Source: Acidobacteriota bacterium
Lineage (GTDB): Bacteria; Acidobacteriota; Terriglobia; Acidiferrales; UBA7541
DNA length: 64,000 bases
NCBI GenBank assembly: GCA_013289855.1
Contig: JABCZD010000015.1
Location: 43,345-107,344 of the forward strand
Direction of reading: 5' to 3'
Made by a program: the position numbers and the translations under genes. Below are positions 16,975 through 25,678 of this stretch, one piece after another. Position 1 is the stretch's first letter; each line of letters opens with the position of its first letter. The notes below the pieces were generated by a model, which was not told the DNA's origin, searched no databases, and was given only the letters and a program-made list of their open reading frames with translations.

Positions 16975-17246
16975 TAGATTGCCTCAGTGAAGTCTGCGAA
17001 CCGGTACGCCCAGAGCTTAACTGGAAAGCGCACCATTAAATGGGATTCTATGGTTTCGTCGAAGCAATTTGCAAACGGTATGGCCCGCTGCCCCGTGCGT
17101 CGCCCTGCGCATCGGGAGTTGGCTACCAATGTTGGATGCCAAGCTAAGCTCTTTCGATTCCGTGGCGCCTTGGAATTTGTTATTGTCGCATGCGATTATC
17201 ACGTGCGCGGATGGCAAAACTTTCCATGGAGAAATCCCCTCAGGCG

Positions 17247-18950
17247 ATGAACAACACTTTCAAGTTTAGCTTTCGCATGAGCATCTCAGCGCTGCTGCTC
17301 CTGACGGGCTTTTTTGCTGTGACGATTGTCCGCGCGCAAGACCGCGGACAAGCGCGCTCCATGGTTATTTCCACCAACGGCATCGTAGCCGCCGAATCCC
17401 CGCTGGCCGCGCAAGCCGGGGTGCAGATCCTCGAACACGGTGGCAACGCTGTCGATGCCGCCATCGCCACCAACGCCATGATGGGCGTGGTCGCCCCGAT
17501 GATGAACGGCATCGGCGGCGATTTGTTCGTCATCGTCTACGATGCCAAAGCCAACAAACTCTATGGACTGAACGCCAGCGGCTGGGCGCCGAAAGCCCTT
17601 ACACCGGAACTCCTGCACAAGCAGGGTCTCCGCGACATGCCCCAGCAAGGCATAAACACCATCACCGTGCCGGGCGTCGTCGACGGCTGGCAAAAACTTG
17701 CCGACCGCTTCGGACGCAGAAAACTCTCCGATGATTTGGCTGCGGCCATTCGGACCGCGCAGAACGGTTTTCCGGTCCCCGAAATGACCGCCGCGGTGTG
17801 GGCCCTCGAAGTCGATCATCTGCGCGCCGACGATGCGGCGTCGAAGCTTTATCTTCCGCAGGATCGCGCTCCGCATACCGGCGATATTTTTCGTAATCCC
17901 GAGCTTGCGGAATCCCTGCGCGAAGTTGCTGCCGGGGGCCGCGACGCTTATTACAAAGGTGCCATCGCGCAAAAAATCCTCGACGCCATGAAACGCCACG
18001 GCGGCATGATGACCGCTCAGGATCTCGCGGAATTCTCCGCCGAATGGGTCGAGCCCATCTCCATCACCTATCGCGATTGGACCGTTTACGAAATGCCACC
18101 CAACGTGCAAGGTCTCGCCGCTCTGGAAATGCTCAATATCCTCGAAACCGAGACCCTCGGACAAAAGGACAGCGGCTTCGGCTCGACCAAAACTCTGCAT
18201 GCCATGATCGAAGCGAAAAAACTCGCCTACGCCGATCTGGAAAAATATATAGGCGATCCGCGCAAACAGAATCTTCCGGTCTCCACGCTGCTTTCCAAAG
18301 AATGGGCCGCCCAGCGCGCCAAGCTCATCGATCCGGACCATGCCAATTGCGATGCCACCGCCGGCGTCATCGGCGGCGGAACCGACACCACCTATCTCAG
18401 CGTGGTCGATCGTGACGGCAACATGGTCTCGCTGATTCAAAGCAATTATTCCGCGTTTGGCTCCGGCATCGTGGCCGCAGGCACCGGATTCGTGCTGCAC
18501 AATCGCGGCGGACTCTTCACCCTCGATCCAACCTCTCCCAATTTGCTTGCCGGACGCAAACGCCCGCTGCACACCATCATTCCCGCGTTCGCGCAAAAGG
18601 GCGACACCCGCATCGCCTTCGGCATCATGGGCGGCTGGAATCAGGCCCAGGCCCACGCGCAATTCATCTCCGACATCGCGGACTTCAAGATGAACATTCA
18701 AGCTGCCCTGGAAGCTCCGCGCTTCACCAAGAAAACCTTCACCGGCTGCGATGTGGAAATGGAAAGCCGCTTCGCGGGTAACGTCCGCAACGAACTCGCC
18801 GCCAAGGGCCACAAAATCACCCTCAAAGGCGCCTTCTCCAGCGACATGGGCGGTGGCCAAGCCGTCCTCAGAGATTTTTCCACTGGCACCAACTACGGCG
18901 CTTCCGACCCGCGCAAAGACGGCGAGGCCATCCCCGAGCTACCCAATTAG
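17247..18950 (+). CDS. Gamma-glutamyltranspeptidase (exported, self-processing)
   Basis: About 567 residues. A signal peptide (MNNTFKFSFRMSISALLLLT..., cut near VRAQ) directs it to the periplasm. It is an Ntn-hydrolase that cleaves itself; the nucleophile is the Thr beginning the small subunit in GGGTDTTYLSVVDRDGNMV. EHGGNAVDAAIATNAMMGVV in the large subunit is the family opening. It moves or hydrolyses the gamma-glutamyl group of glutathione and related peptides. Upstream in-frame ATGs exist at 17211 and 17226; I chose 17247 because it places a normal signal peptide at the N-terminus. It is divergent from glgB. Confidence 0.93.
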   Translation: MNNTFKFSFRMSISALLLLTGFFAVTIVRAQDRGQARSMVISTNGIVAAESPLAAQAGVQILEHGGNAVDAAIATNAMMGVVAPMMNGIGGDLFVIVYDAKANKLYGLNASGWAPKALTPELLHKQGLRDMPQQGINTITVPGVVDGWQKLADRFGRRKLSDDLAAAIRTAQNGFPVPEMTAAVWALEVDHLRADDAASKLYLPQDRAPHTGDIFRNPELAESLREVAAGGRDAYYKGAIAQKILDAMKRHGGMMTAQDLAEFSAEWVEPISITYRDWTVYEMPPNVQGLAALEMLNILETETLGQKDSGFGSTKTLHAMIEAKKLAYADLEKYIGDPRKQNLPVSTLLSKEWAAQRAKLIDPDHANCDATAGVIGGGTDTTYLSVVDRDGNMVSLIQSNYSAFGSGIVAAGTGFVLHNRGGLFTLDPTSPNLLAGRKRPLHTIIPAFAQKGDTRIAFGIMGGWNQAQAHAQFISDIADFKMNIQAALEAPRFTKKTFTGCDVEMESRFAGNVRNELAAKGHKITLKGAFSSDMGGGQAVLRDFSTGTNYGASDPRKDGEAIPELPN

Positions 18951-19016
18951 TTCCCAAATTGGGACGAATTTGGTCATCCAATTCGCAAGCAATTTCTCGA
19001 TTCCGTGATTTTGTGC

Positions 19017-19044
19017 TTGACTCCAGGTTGTACCATGCTATACT
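19017..19044 (+). promoter_or_regulatory. Sigma-70-type promoter upstream of element A
   Basis: TTGACT (19017-19022) and TATACT (19039-19044), spacing 16. There is no gene until 19561, so the transcript would begin with element A. Confidence 0.55.
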
Positions 19045-19051
19045 TGCTGAT

Positions 19052-19279
19052 AGGGATAACTACAAGGTTTTTACGCGCGCCCCACTGTAGCGCAGGGCGC
19101 TTGGTTTTGAGCCCTGCGGCTTTTGCCCCACCGATCCCGGTCGGAATCTGGAGTCGCCGTCGCGGGGTACCTGCTAGTGACTAATTGTGTAATAAGGAAT
19201 GGGCGTAAACGCTTTAGAATGAGCACTTCCATATCATACTGAGCGCAAAGGACTTTAATCCCTTTTCGCTCAGTATGAT
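19052..19279 (+). ncRNA. Candidate structured RNA / repeat element A
   Basis: In order: a GTAG palindrome ending in CTTTT, AATC, GTACC..GCTA (19167-19176), AGAATGAGCACTT (19216-19228) and a hairpin with arms 19233-19251 and 19261-19279 (18 of 19 pairs). The hairpin tip reads AAAGGACTTTAATCCCTTTT. The same ordered motifs, with different stem sequence, occur in element B at 44.3-44.6 kb. No Rfam family was recognised by eye; the ends are guesses, and the element may be a mobile-DNA relic instead. Confidence 0.35.
19086..19119. repeat. GTAG-footed palindrome (REP-like), second copy at 21392-21426
   Basis: GTAGCGCAGGGCGCTTG, a GTTTT loop region, then AGCCCTGCG. The same 34-base sequence, with two differences, lies on the opposite strand at the 3' end of ilvN. 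Confidence 0.8.
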
Positions 19280-19560
19280 GCGATATTTGAGGCTTGTCGT
19301 TTGGGTAGTTTACTCTGTTGCGAATTACTCCCTCACCCTCGCCAACCGCCTTCTTCGATGCCCGGAAGCCGCCGGTCAAATGCCGCCAGCTGTACCAGAC
19401 GGGAACTTTTCTGCCGTCGAGGACCAGGGTTCCTTTCGGAACTAAAGTAACTCCAATAGAATGTGCGCCTTGTAATTGAAGGAGTGGCCCATCAGGTGCA
19501 CCTGTACTAAAGGACGGGTAACGCGGCCCGCAGCTACGCCACCCGAAGCCGGAGTTTAAG

Positions 19561-19950
19561 ATGGACCACCAGTCCTCCATCACTGCGTTCACAGTAAGGG
19601 TGTTTATCGTCTCAATCGGTGCCGCCTGCTTCCTGCCGGCCACCCACGCACAGACTGCGGACTTGTCTGGCCGCTACCAGTGCGTACAGGTCAAAGTGCA
19701 AGAGAAAGTGCAGGCTTGCTCCGCCGCGCCGCTCATCCTAAAGAACGACGGTCACTTTGAATTGCGCGGCTGGGAAGGCAGCTATCTGGTGAACGGGCAA
19801 TGGGTCGAACTATCCGACTCTTTGTTGAAAGCGCGCGCCAAGATCGAGCCGGGACACAAAATCTCGCTGCGTTACTACGGCAAAAATGGCTTGGTTGAGA
19901 TGATCTACGAACGCCGCGTCGCCGAGCTGGGCAAAACCGCGCTGGGCTAA
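19561..19950 (+). CDS. Small exported protein, function unknown
   Basis: A 129-residue protein with a signal peptide (AFTVRVFIVSIGAACFLPATHAQ, cut near residue 31). The roughly 98-residue mature part looks like a small beta barrel: LSGRYQCVQVKVQEKVQACS, LILKNDGHFELRGWEGSYLV, QWVELSDSLLKARAKI, SLRYYGKNGLVEMIYERR. The layout (G.Y.C at the start, then L...G.F....W.G.Y...G.WV.L) suggests a lipocalin/META-like fold of the kind used in periplasmic proteins. No family name can be given. It stands alone, convergent with ilvC. Confidence 0.65.
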   Translation: MDHQSSITAFTVRVFIVSIGAACFLPATHAQTADLSGRYQCVQVKVQEKVQACSAAPLILKNDGHFELRGWEGSYLVNGQWVELSDSLLKARAKIEPGHKISLRYYGKNGLVEMIYERRVAELGKTALG

Positions 19951-20182
19951 CGCATGCAAGTGAACTTACATTTCGTAATGCTGGAAGAGTTGTCCGACGC
20001 CGCTCCGTGCGCCACAGTGGCCGAGAACATTGTCGCGCGCATTCAAATCATCCGCGAATGTCCACCCGGCGACGTGGACTTTGCCGATTCCGCTTCCGAC
20101 GCCGATCCCACAACTTAAAGAATCGATCCGAAGAATCCGCCGCGGTAGCAACCGAGCCTGCGCCGTTCCGCGACCGCCGTTT

Positions 20183-20204
20183 GTAATGGCGCAGCATGCT
20201 GCGC
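20183..20204. repeat. GCATGC-centred palindrome (REP-like)
   Basis: GCGCAGCATGCTGCGC at 20189-20204, preceded by TTGTAATG. It lies 45 bases past the ilvC stop and could also serve as the operon's 3' stem, though there is no U-tract. Confidence 0.6.
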
Positions 20205-20248
20205 GGTTTGGTATTTTCTTCCCGATTGTTTTGCAAATCGGCGAGAAC

Positions 20249-21298
20249 TTATTTGTTCGTCGCCGCAGTCTTGTTCTCCACCGGCGCGGCAATCCCCGGA
20301 GCGACGACCGGCTGTAGAAACGGCATCATGGCGCGCAGCTTCGGGCCCAGTTGTTCGATAAGGTGAGTCTGTTCGCTGCGCCGCGTGGCCAGAAAATTGG
20401 GGCAGCCTTTTTCGTTTTCGTCGATCCACTTCTGCGCGAAACTGCCGTCCTTGATTTCCGAAAGCAGCTTTTTCATTTCGTCCTTGGTCTGTTGCGTCAC
20501 CAGCCGCGGACCGGCGGTGTAGTCGCCGTGCTCGGCGGTGTCGCTGATGGAATAGCGCATGTAGCTTAGGCCGCCGCGATAAATCAGATCCACGATCAAT
20601 TTCAATTCATGCATGCACTCGAAGTACGCCACTTCCGGCTGGTAGCCCGCATTGACTAGCGTGTCAAAGCCCGCTTTGATCAGCGCGCTAACCCCGCCGC
20701 AGAGCACCGCTTGTTCGCCGAATAGATCCGTCTCGGTTTCTTCCGTGAAGGTGGTTTCGAGCACGCCCGCGCGAGTGCAGCCCAAGCCTTTGGCGTAAGA
20801 AAGCGCCAGCGCTTTGGCGTTGCCGCTGGCGTCTTGCTCGATAGCGATGAGCGCCGGCGTTCCGCCGCCTTCGGTGAACACCTCACGCACGCGGTGACCG
20901 GGCGCTTTCGGCGCGATCATGGAAACGTCCACGGACTTCGGCGGCTTGATGGTCCCAAAGCGAATATTAAAACCGTGCGCGAACATCAACGTCTTGCCGG
21001 CTTTCAAGTGCGGCTCGATGGATTCGCGATAAATTTTTTGCTGCTTGGTGTCCGGCGTAAGAATCATGATCACGTCGGCCCACGCGGCGGCCTCCGCGGG
21101 TGTGGTCACCACCAGCCCATCCTTTTCCGCCTTGGCTTTGCTGGCGCTGCCGGGTTGCAGGCCGACGTGCACCTCCACACCGCTATCGCGCAAGTTTAGG
21201 GCGTGCGCGTGGCCTTGCGAGCCGTAGCCGATGATGGCTACTTTTTTGGCTTGAATCAGGGAGATGTCCGCGGCGTTTTCGTAATAGAGATTTGCCAT
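20249..21298 (-). CDS. ilvC: Ketol-acid reductoisomerase (class I)
   Basis: A 349-residue enzyme that turns acetolactate or acetohydroxybutyrate into the dihydroxy acid with NADPH and Mg. The Rossmann motif VAIIGYGSQGHAHALNLRD (20-38), the Mg/substrate residues in TFTEETETDLFGEQAVLCGG and the helical YFECMHELKLIVDLIYRGG are all present. The length fits the short class I form. It is the last gene of ilvD-ilvB-ilvN-ilvC, separated from ilvN by 123 bases that carry a GTAG palindrome. An Ala/Pro/Lys-rich tail follows the conserved part. Confidence 0.97.
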   Translation of the reverse strand: MANLYYENAADISLIQAKKVAIIGYGSQGHAHALNLRDSGVEVHVGLQPGSASKAKAEKDGLVVTTPAEAAAWADVIMILTPDTKQQKIYRESIEPHLKAGKTLMFAHGFNIRFGTIKPPKSVDVSMIAPKAPGHRVREVFTEGGGTPALIAIEQDASGNAKALALSYAKGLGCTRAGVLETTFTEETETDLFGEQAVLCGGVSALIKAGFDTLVNAGYQPEVAYFECMHELKLIVDLIYRGGLSYMRYSISDTAEHGDYTAGPRLVTQQTKDEMKKLLSEIKDGSFAQKWIDENEKGCPNFLATRRSEQTHLIEQLGPKLRAMMPFLQPVVAPGIAAPVENKTAATNK

Positions 21299-21391
21299 TT
21301 GGTTCGTTGCTTCCTTTCGGATTTTGCGAAAATCGTTTTTTTTAGTTTGTCGCTACTTCGATTTGAGGATTCAAAAGAGTCAAAGTCAAAA

Positions 21392-21426
21392 GTCGCAGGG
21401 CTCAAAATCAAGCGCCCTGCGCTACA
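21392..21426. repeat. GTAG-footed palindrome overlapping the ilvN stop
   Basis: Second copy (opposite orientation) of the repeat at 19086-19119. Its GTAG provides the ilvN stop codon TAG (21422-21424). Inside the ilv transcript it would fold as a long hairpin between ilvN and ilvC. Confidence 0.8.
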
Positions 21427-21943
21427 CGGTGGCGCTCTGCGGAACATCCTGCGGTGGGGGCTGCAGCAAATCGCCGCCGCGGGTCATGCTGATGCGGCCG
21501 CTGCGGGCCATTTCCAGTACGCCGAAAGGTCGCAGTACTTCGATCAGGCCGTCGATTTTATCCACCGTGCCGCTGACTTCGATGATCAGCGAGTCTGGGG
21601 CCACGTCTACGACGCGCCCGCGAAATACTTTGATCAACTCCATCAGGTGTGGCCGATTTTGTTGGTCGGCCCTCACTTTGATCAGTGCCAAGTCGCGTTC
21701 CAGCAAGCTGCGCTCGCTGACGTTTTCCGCCAGCAGCACGTCCACTAATTTTTCCAGGCTGGCTTCCAGACGGTGGCCACCTTTGGCGTCGGTGTGCGCC
21801 ACGATGGTCATGCGGGCAATTTGGTCGTTGTCCGTGGGACCGACCGTAAGCGAGTCAATGTTAATGGCCAAACGGCGCGCCAGCGATGCCACGCGATTTA
21901 GGACGCCGGGTTTGTTTTCTACGTAGGCTACTAATGTTTGCAT
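21422..21943 (-). CDS. ilvN: Acetolactate synthase small (regulatory) subunit
   Basis: About 173 residues. It begins with the ACT domain MQTLVAYVENKPGVLNRVAS, followed by ARRLAINIDSLTVG; the second half (RDLALIKV ... VDVAPDSLIIEVSGTVDKID) is the usual C-terminal domain. This subunit binds valine and sets feedback inhibition of IlvB. The ATG at 21943 has GAGG five bases upstream; a longer upstream start is in frame but has no family match. It lies 78 bases after ilvB. The stop codon falls in a REP-like palindrome. Confidence 0.95.
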   Translation of the reverse strand: MQTLVAYVENKPGVLNRVASLARRLAINIDSLTVGPTDNDQIARMTIVAHTDAKGGHRLEASLEKLVDVLLAENVSERSLLERDLALIKVRADQQNRPHLMELIKVFRGRVVDVAPDSLIIEVSGTVDKIDGLIEVLRPFGVLEMARSGRISMTRGGDLLQPPPQDVPQSATV

Positions 21944-22021
21944 TTTTCCTCGATCAACGAAATCTGGTCCGTCCCTTTTTTCATCAAGGCGCACAGAATG
22001 AATTCTGTGCCACCAAATCCG

Positions 22022-23734
22022 CTACGGTTCCGTGGCGGTTTCCACCAACGGATTGTTGGGACGACGGATCATTTCGTGTAAACCCTTTCCGGCCGGGACC
22101 ATCGGGTAGACGGAATCTTCTTGTTCCACGCGGAAGTCGATGAGCACTGATTCGGGATACTCGCGCGCGGCGCGAATCGTGTTGATGCTGTCGGTGCGAT
22201 TGCTTACGCGTTCGCCGCGGATACCGAAAGCGTTCGCCAGCGCGGCAAAATCCGGCGCCACCAGCGGCGTGGCCACGTATCGCTTGTCGTAGAAAAATTC
22301 CTGCCACTGGCGAACCATGCCCAGGAACCCGTTGTTGACGATGGCAATCTTGATGTTGATTTTTTCCTGAACGATGGTCGCCAGCTCGCACATGGTCATC
22401 TGGAAACCGCCGTCGCCCACCACCACCCAGACTTCCGCGTCGCGCTTGGCAAATTTTGCGCCGATGGCCGCAGGCAGAGCGAACCCCATCGTACCCAGCC
22501 CGCCAGAAGTAATTAGCGAACGCGGCGCATTGTGGTGGTAATACTGCGCTTCCCACATCTGGTGCTGACCGACGTCCGTCACCACGATGGCTTCGCCGTT
22601 CGTCGCTTTCCAGATATCGTTGATCACGTGCGCGGCGTAGAGATGGCCATTGTCCGGCAGGCTCTGGATGTCTCGCACCGCGGAGTCACCCTTCATCTCG
22701 GCGATGCGGGCGAGCCAGTCGCCATGTTCGCGCGTGGCGATGTGCGGCAAGAGCGATTCGAGCACCTCGCGCGCATCGCCCACCAGCGCGGCATCGACGG
22801 CCACGTTCTTGTTAATTTCCGAGCGGTCAATTTCGATGTGGATTTTGCGCGCGGTCTTCGCGTAAGTGCGCAAATCGCCGGTGACGCGATCGTCAAAGCG
22901 CATTCCCACGGCAATCAGCAAATCCGCCTCCTGAATGGCGTGGTTGACCCACGCTTCGCCGTGCATGCCCATCATGCCCAGATTCAGTTTTTCGTTGGCA
23001 GGAAAGCAGCCTATGCCCAGCAGCGTCATAGCCACGGGAATGTTCGCGGACTTCACGAATTCCGCAAACGTCTTCATCGCGCCGCTTACCATGATGCCGT
23101 GCCCGGCCAGGATCAGCGGGCGCTTGGCGGTATTCAGAAGCTCGACCGCGCGATCGAACTCCGCTTGATCGAAATTTTTCTGCTTGCGCTTCACCGGCAG
23201 CTTCGGCGTGGCCGCTTCCCAATCGAACTCAGCGGAAGCCTGCTGCGCATCTTTGGTAATATCCACCAGCACCGGTCCCGGCCGGCCAGTGTTGGCAATC
23301 ACAAACGCTTCGCGCATGGTCCGCGCGATATCTTCCGCGCGAGAGACAATCACGTTGTGCTTGGTAATCGGCATGGTGATGCCGGTGATGTCGATTTCCT
23401 GAAACGCGTCCGAGCCCAGCAATTTGCTGGAAACCTGCCCCGTGATGCACACCACCGGGGAAGAATCGAGCATCGCCGTGGCAATTCCGGTGACCATGTT
23501 AGTTGCGCCCGGGCCGGAGGTAGCCATGGCCACGCCAACTTCGCCGCTCGCCCGCGCATAGCCGTCCGCCATGTGCGTGGCGCCCTGTTCGTGGCGCACC
23601 AGCACGTGATGCAATTTTGATTTGCCCAGCGCGTCATACACCGGCAAAATTGCTCCGCCGGGATAACCAAACAAATCGCGCACGCCCAGCTTCGTCAACG
23701 ACTCGCAAAGTATTTCCGCACCCGTCAGCTTCAT
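22022..23734 (-). CDS. ilvB: Acetolactate synthase large (catalytic) subunit
   Basis: A 570-residue TPP enzyme that condenses pyruvate with pyruvate or 2-oxobutyrate, the first common step of Val/Leu/Ile synthesis. The N-terminal TPP glutamate region (YPGGAILPVYDAL), SGPGATNMVTGIATA, VLVDITKDAQ and the C-terminal metal/TPP motif VVVGDGGFQMTMCELATIVQ are present. Its ATG overlaps the ilvD stop (ATGA, 23731-23734), so translation is coupled. Full length. Confidence 0.97.
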   Translation of the reverse strand: MKLTGAEILCESLTKLGVRDLFGYPGGAILPVYDALGKSKLHHVLVRHEQGATHMADGYARASGEVGVAMATSGPGATNMVTGIATAMLDSSPVVCITGQVSSKLLGSDAFQEIDITGITMPITKHNVIVSRAEDIARTMREAFVIANTGRPGPVLVDITKDAQQASAEFDWEAATPKLPVKRKQKNFDQAEFDRAVELLNTAKRPLILAGHGIMVSGAMKTFAEFVKSANIPVAMTLLGIGCFPANEKLNLGMMGMHGEAWVNHAIQEADLLIAVGMRFDDRVTGDLRTYAKTARKIHIEIDRSEINKNVAVDAALVGDAREVLESLLPHIATREHGDWLARIAEMKGDSAVRDIQSLPDNGHLYAAHVINDIWKATNGEAIVVTDVGQHQMWEAQYYHHNAPRSLITSGGLGTMGFALPAAIGAKFAKRDAEVWVVVGDGGFQMTMCELATIVQEKINIKIAIVNNGFLGMVRQWQEFFYDKRYVATPLVAPDFAALANAFGIRGERVSNRTDSINTIRAAREYPESVLIDFRVEQEDSVYPMVPAGKGLHEMIRRPNNPLVETATEP

Positions 23735-25470
23735 AGCGTCCTTCCTAAGCCCGGCGAGCTGGCACTTTGGCCAGCGCTAGAAAATGATTTGGGCACCACC
23801 GCAACCGCGCCCAGCGACGACGACGACACCAGCAGGGCGTACTTGGCGAACACCCCGTTTGTAAATCGCGGTGCGGGAGGCTTCCATCGTGTCAGGCGTT
23901 GCTGAATTTCCGCGTCGCTTAATTCCACGTTTAATTTGCGTCCCGGTATGTCGAACACGATCACATCGCCGTCCGCCACTGCGGCAATCGGACCGCCGTT
24001 CGCCGCTTCCGGAGCCACGTGCCCAGCCATCAAGCCGTGCGTCGCGCCAGAAAAGCGTCCGTCGGTCAACAGCGCCACGGAGTCGCCGAGCCCGGCGCCC
24101 ACCAAAGCCGCGGTGACGGCCAACATCTCCCGCATGCCCGGTCCGCCCTTCGGCCCTTCATAACGAATCACCAGTACATCCCCCTTTTTAATCTGGTTGC
24201 CATCCACGGCCGCGAACGCCGCTTCCTCCGAATCAAAGACCCGCGCCGGCCCGCTAAACGTTTTGAAATCGTGGCCCGCAACCTTAATCACACAGCCTTC
24301 GGGCGCAAGATTGCCTTTCAGAATCACCAAGCCGCCCGTGGGCTTCAGCGGCGCATTCAGTTTGCGGACCACTTCCTGCCCCGGCGTTTCCTTGGCGGCG
24401 CTGGCTTCTTCGCCAATGGTCCGCCCGCTGACAGTGAGGGCTTCGCCGCGCAGCAGTCTGGCTTCAACCAGGCGCTTCGCGACCAGTGCAGTACCGCCTG
24501 CTGCGTATAGTTCTGTAGCGACAAATCGGCCTCCCGGTTTCAGGTCTGCAAGAATAGGTGTGCGGCTGCTGACGCGATCAAAATCATCAATGTTCAGCGA
24601 AAGCCCCGCTTCGTTGGCGACGGCCAGCAAATGCAGTACCGCATTGGTGGAACCGCCAGTGGCGGCCACGCCGGTGATGGCATTTTCAATGGCCGTCTTG
24701 GTGATGATTTTTGACGGCGTCACATTTTTCCGCAAAAGTTCCAGCACCATTTCTCCAGCGCGCTTTCCGGACGCGGCTTTGGCGGAGTTGGTCGCGGGAA
24801 CGCTGGAAAGCCCCATCGGCGCGATACCCAAAAATTCGCAAACCAGGGCCATGGTGTTGGCGGTGAATTGCCCGCCGCAGGCTCCGGCGCCGGGACACGC
24901 GGCGACTTCCAGCGAGTGCAGCTGGGCGTCGGTCATTCCGCCGCTGGAGTGTTTACCAATGGCTTCGTAAACATCCTGAATCGTTACGGTGTGCCCCTCG
25001 AATTGTCCAGGGGCAATCGAGCCGCCATACAAAATCAGGCCAGGGATGTTCAACCGTGCCAGCGCCATGATGCCGCCGGGAATGGTTTTGTCGCAGCCCA
25101 CGAGCACGATCAACGCGTCGAATAGATTTCCGCGCGTCACCAGTTCGATCGAATCGGCGATCACTTCGCGGCTGATCAGCGAAGCGCGCATGCCTTCCGT
25201 GCCCATGGTGATGCCATCGGAAATCGATACGGTGTTGAACTCCAGCGGCGTGCCGCCCGCCGCGCGAATGCCGTCCTTGACGTGAACCGCCAATTCCCGC
25301 AGGTGATAGTTGCAGGGACCGATTTCGATCCAGGTGTTGGCGACGCCAATCAAAGGCTTGGCGAAGTCGCCGTCTTTTAGGCCGGAGGCGCGCAACATGG
25401 CGCGAGCGCCGGCGCGGGCGGGGCCGTCCGTCAAAGTGTGGCTGCGCGGTTTTAAGGTCGATTCCGTCAC
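23731..25470 (-). CDS. ilvD: Dihydroxy-acid dehydratase
   Basis: About 579 residues. This Fe-S enzyme dehydrates dihydroxy acids to 2-keto acids. Cluster-ligand cysteines are visible in VLVGCDKTIPG and ACPGAGACGGQFTANTM; further family motifs are TGGSTNAVLHLLA and SGRTIGE, with DGRFSGATHGLMAGHVAPEA near the end. I chose GTG 25470 (MTESTLKPRSHTLTDGPARA) because GGGAG lies nine bases upstream. The long open frame above it runs through the attenuator and is not family-like. First gene of the operon; expression probably set by the terminator at 25488-25525. Confidence 0.95.
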   Translation of the reverse strand: MTESTLKPRSHTLTDGPARAGARAMLRASGLKDGDFAKPLIGVANTWIEIGPCNYHLRELAVHVKDGIRAAGGTPLEFNTVSISDGITMGTEGMRASLISREVIADSIELVTRGNLFDALIVLVGCDKTIPGGIMALARLNIPGLILYGGSIAPGQFEGHTVTIQDVYEAIGKHSSGGMTDAQLHSLEVAACPGAGACGGQFTANTMALVCEFLGIAPMGLSSVPATNSAKAASGKRAGEMVLELLRKNVTPSKIITKTAIENAITGVAATGGSTNAVLHLLAVANEAGLSLNIDDFDRVSSRTPILADLKPGGRFVATELYAAGGTALVAKRLVEARLLRGEALTVSGRTIGEEASAAKETPGQEVVRKLNAPLKPTGGLVILKGNLAPEGCVIKVAGHDFKTFSGPARVFDSEEAAFAAVDGNQIKKGDVLVIRYEGPKGGPGMREMLAVTAALVGAGLGDSVALLTDGRFSGATHGLMAGHVAPEAANGGPIAAVADGDVIVFDIPGRKLNVELSDAEIQQRLTRWKPPAPRFTNGVFAKYALLVSSSSLGAVAVVPKSFSSAGQSASSPGLGRTL

Positions 25471-25487
25471 GATCGAATTCTCCCTGT

Positions 25488-25525
25488 AAAAACAAAAAAC
25501 CATCATCCGGATGGGGATGATGGCC
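25488..25525 (-). terminator. ilv operon attenuator terminator
   Basis: On the minus strand a perfect 9-base stem (CCATCATCC / GGATGATGG, 25515-25523 and 25500-25508) with a 6-base loop is followed by TTTTTTGTTTTT. It sits just before the ilvD ribosome-binding site. The 5' arm can pair instead with GGATGATGGC upstream (25558-25567), which would prevent the terminator. This is a classic mutually exclusive pair. Confidence 0.8.
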
Positions 25526-25561
25526 CTCAAACTCTGCGTTGCTGGTCTGGCTAGGCCGCCA

Positions 25562-25678
25562 TCATCCTGTTGCTCCCCACTCTGAGGTGGGCCGGATTCG
25601 CACAATCGGCTGGCCGGTGCACACAGCCGAAACGTGCCTTGCGTGATGCGCTACGTGAATGGTGGCGGTGCGTGACAT
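25562..25678 (-). CDS. Candidate ilv leader peptide (38 residues)
   Basis: A short ORF from ATG 25678 to TGA 25564-25562, encoding MSRTATIHVAHHARHV followed by SAVCTGQPIVRIRPTSEWG and ATG. An Ile-Val-Arg-Ile cluster (residues 25-28) lies about 28 bases upstream of the antiterminator strand, and the stop codon lies inside that strand. A ribosome that finishes would mask the strand and let the terminator form. A ribosome stalled at the Ile/Val codons would leave it free. The ribosome-binding site is weak (GGCGAG). The peptide has no Leu codons, so Ile/Val supply is the likely signal. Confidence 0.6.
   Translation of the reverse strand: MSRTATIHVAHHARHVSAVCTGQPIVRIRPTSEWGATG

Larger units (their letters stand above)
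18951..19560. other. 610-base intergenic region with promoter, REP-like palindrome and structured element A
   Basis: No convincing gene. It holds a good sigma-70-type promoter (19017-19044), a GTAG-footed palindrome (19086-19119) and a conserved hairpin element (19216-19279) that shares ordered motifs with the region at 44.3-44.6 kb. A minus-strand frame across 19071-19643 is open but covers these non-coding elements and has no family look. Confidence 0.6.

Noticed and set aside
17286..18860. 524-codon minus-strand frame
   Set aside because: Complement of the gamma-glutamyltranspeptidase gene; composition (Gly/His/Asp-rich) is typical of an antisense shadow.
19071..19643. 190-codon minus-strand frame across element A
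   Set aside because: It covers a promoter, a REP-like palindrome and the hairpin. One part (VPKGTLVLDGRKVPVWYSWR) looks vaguely protein-like, but I know no family, and there is no start signal. Kept as non-coding.
22532..23620. 362-codon plus-strand frame
   Set aside because: It lies on the strand opposite ilvB, has an Arg/His/Gly-rich composition and no family pattern; it is a shadow of a GC-rich gene.
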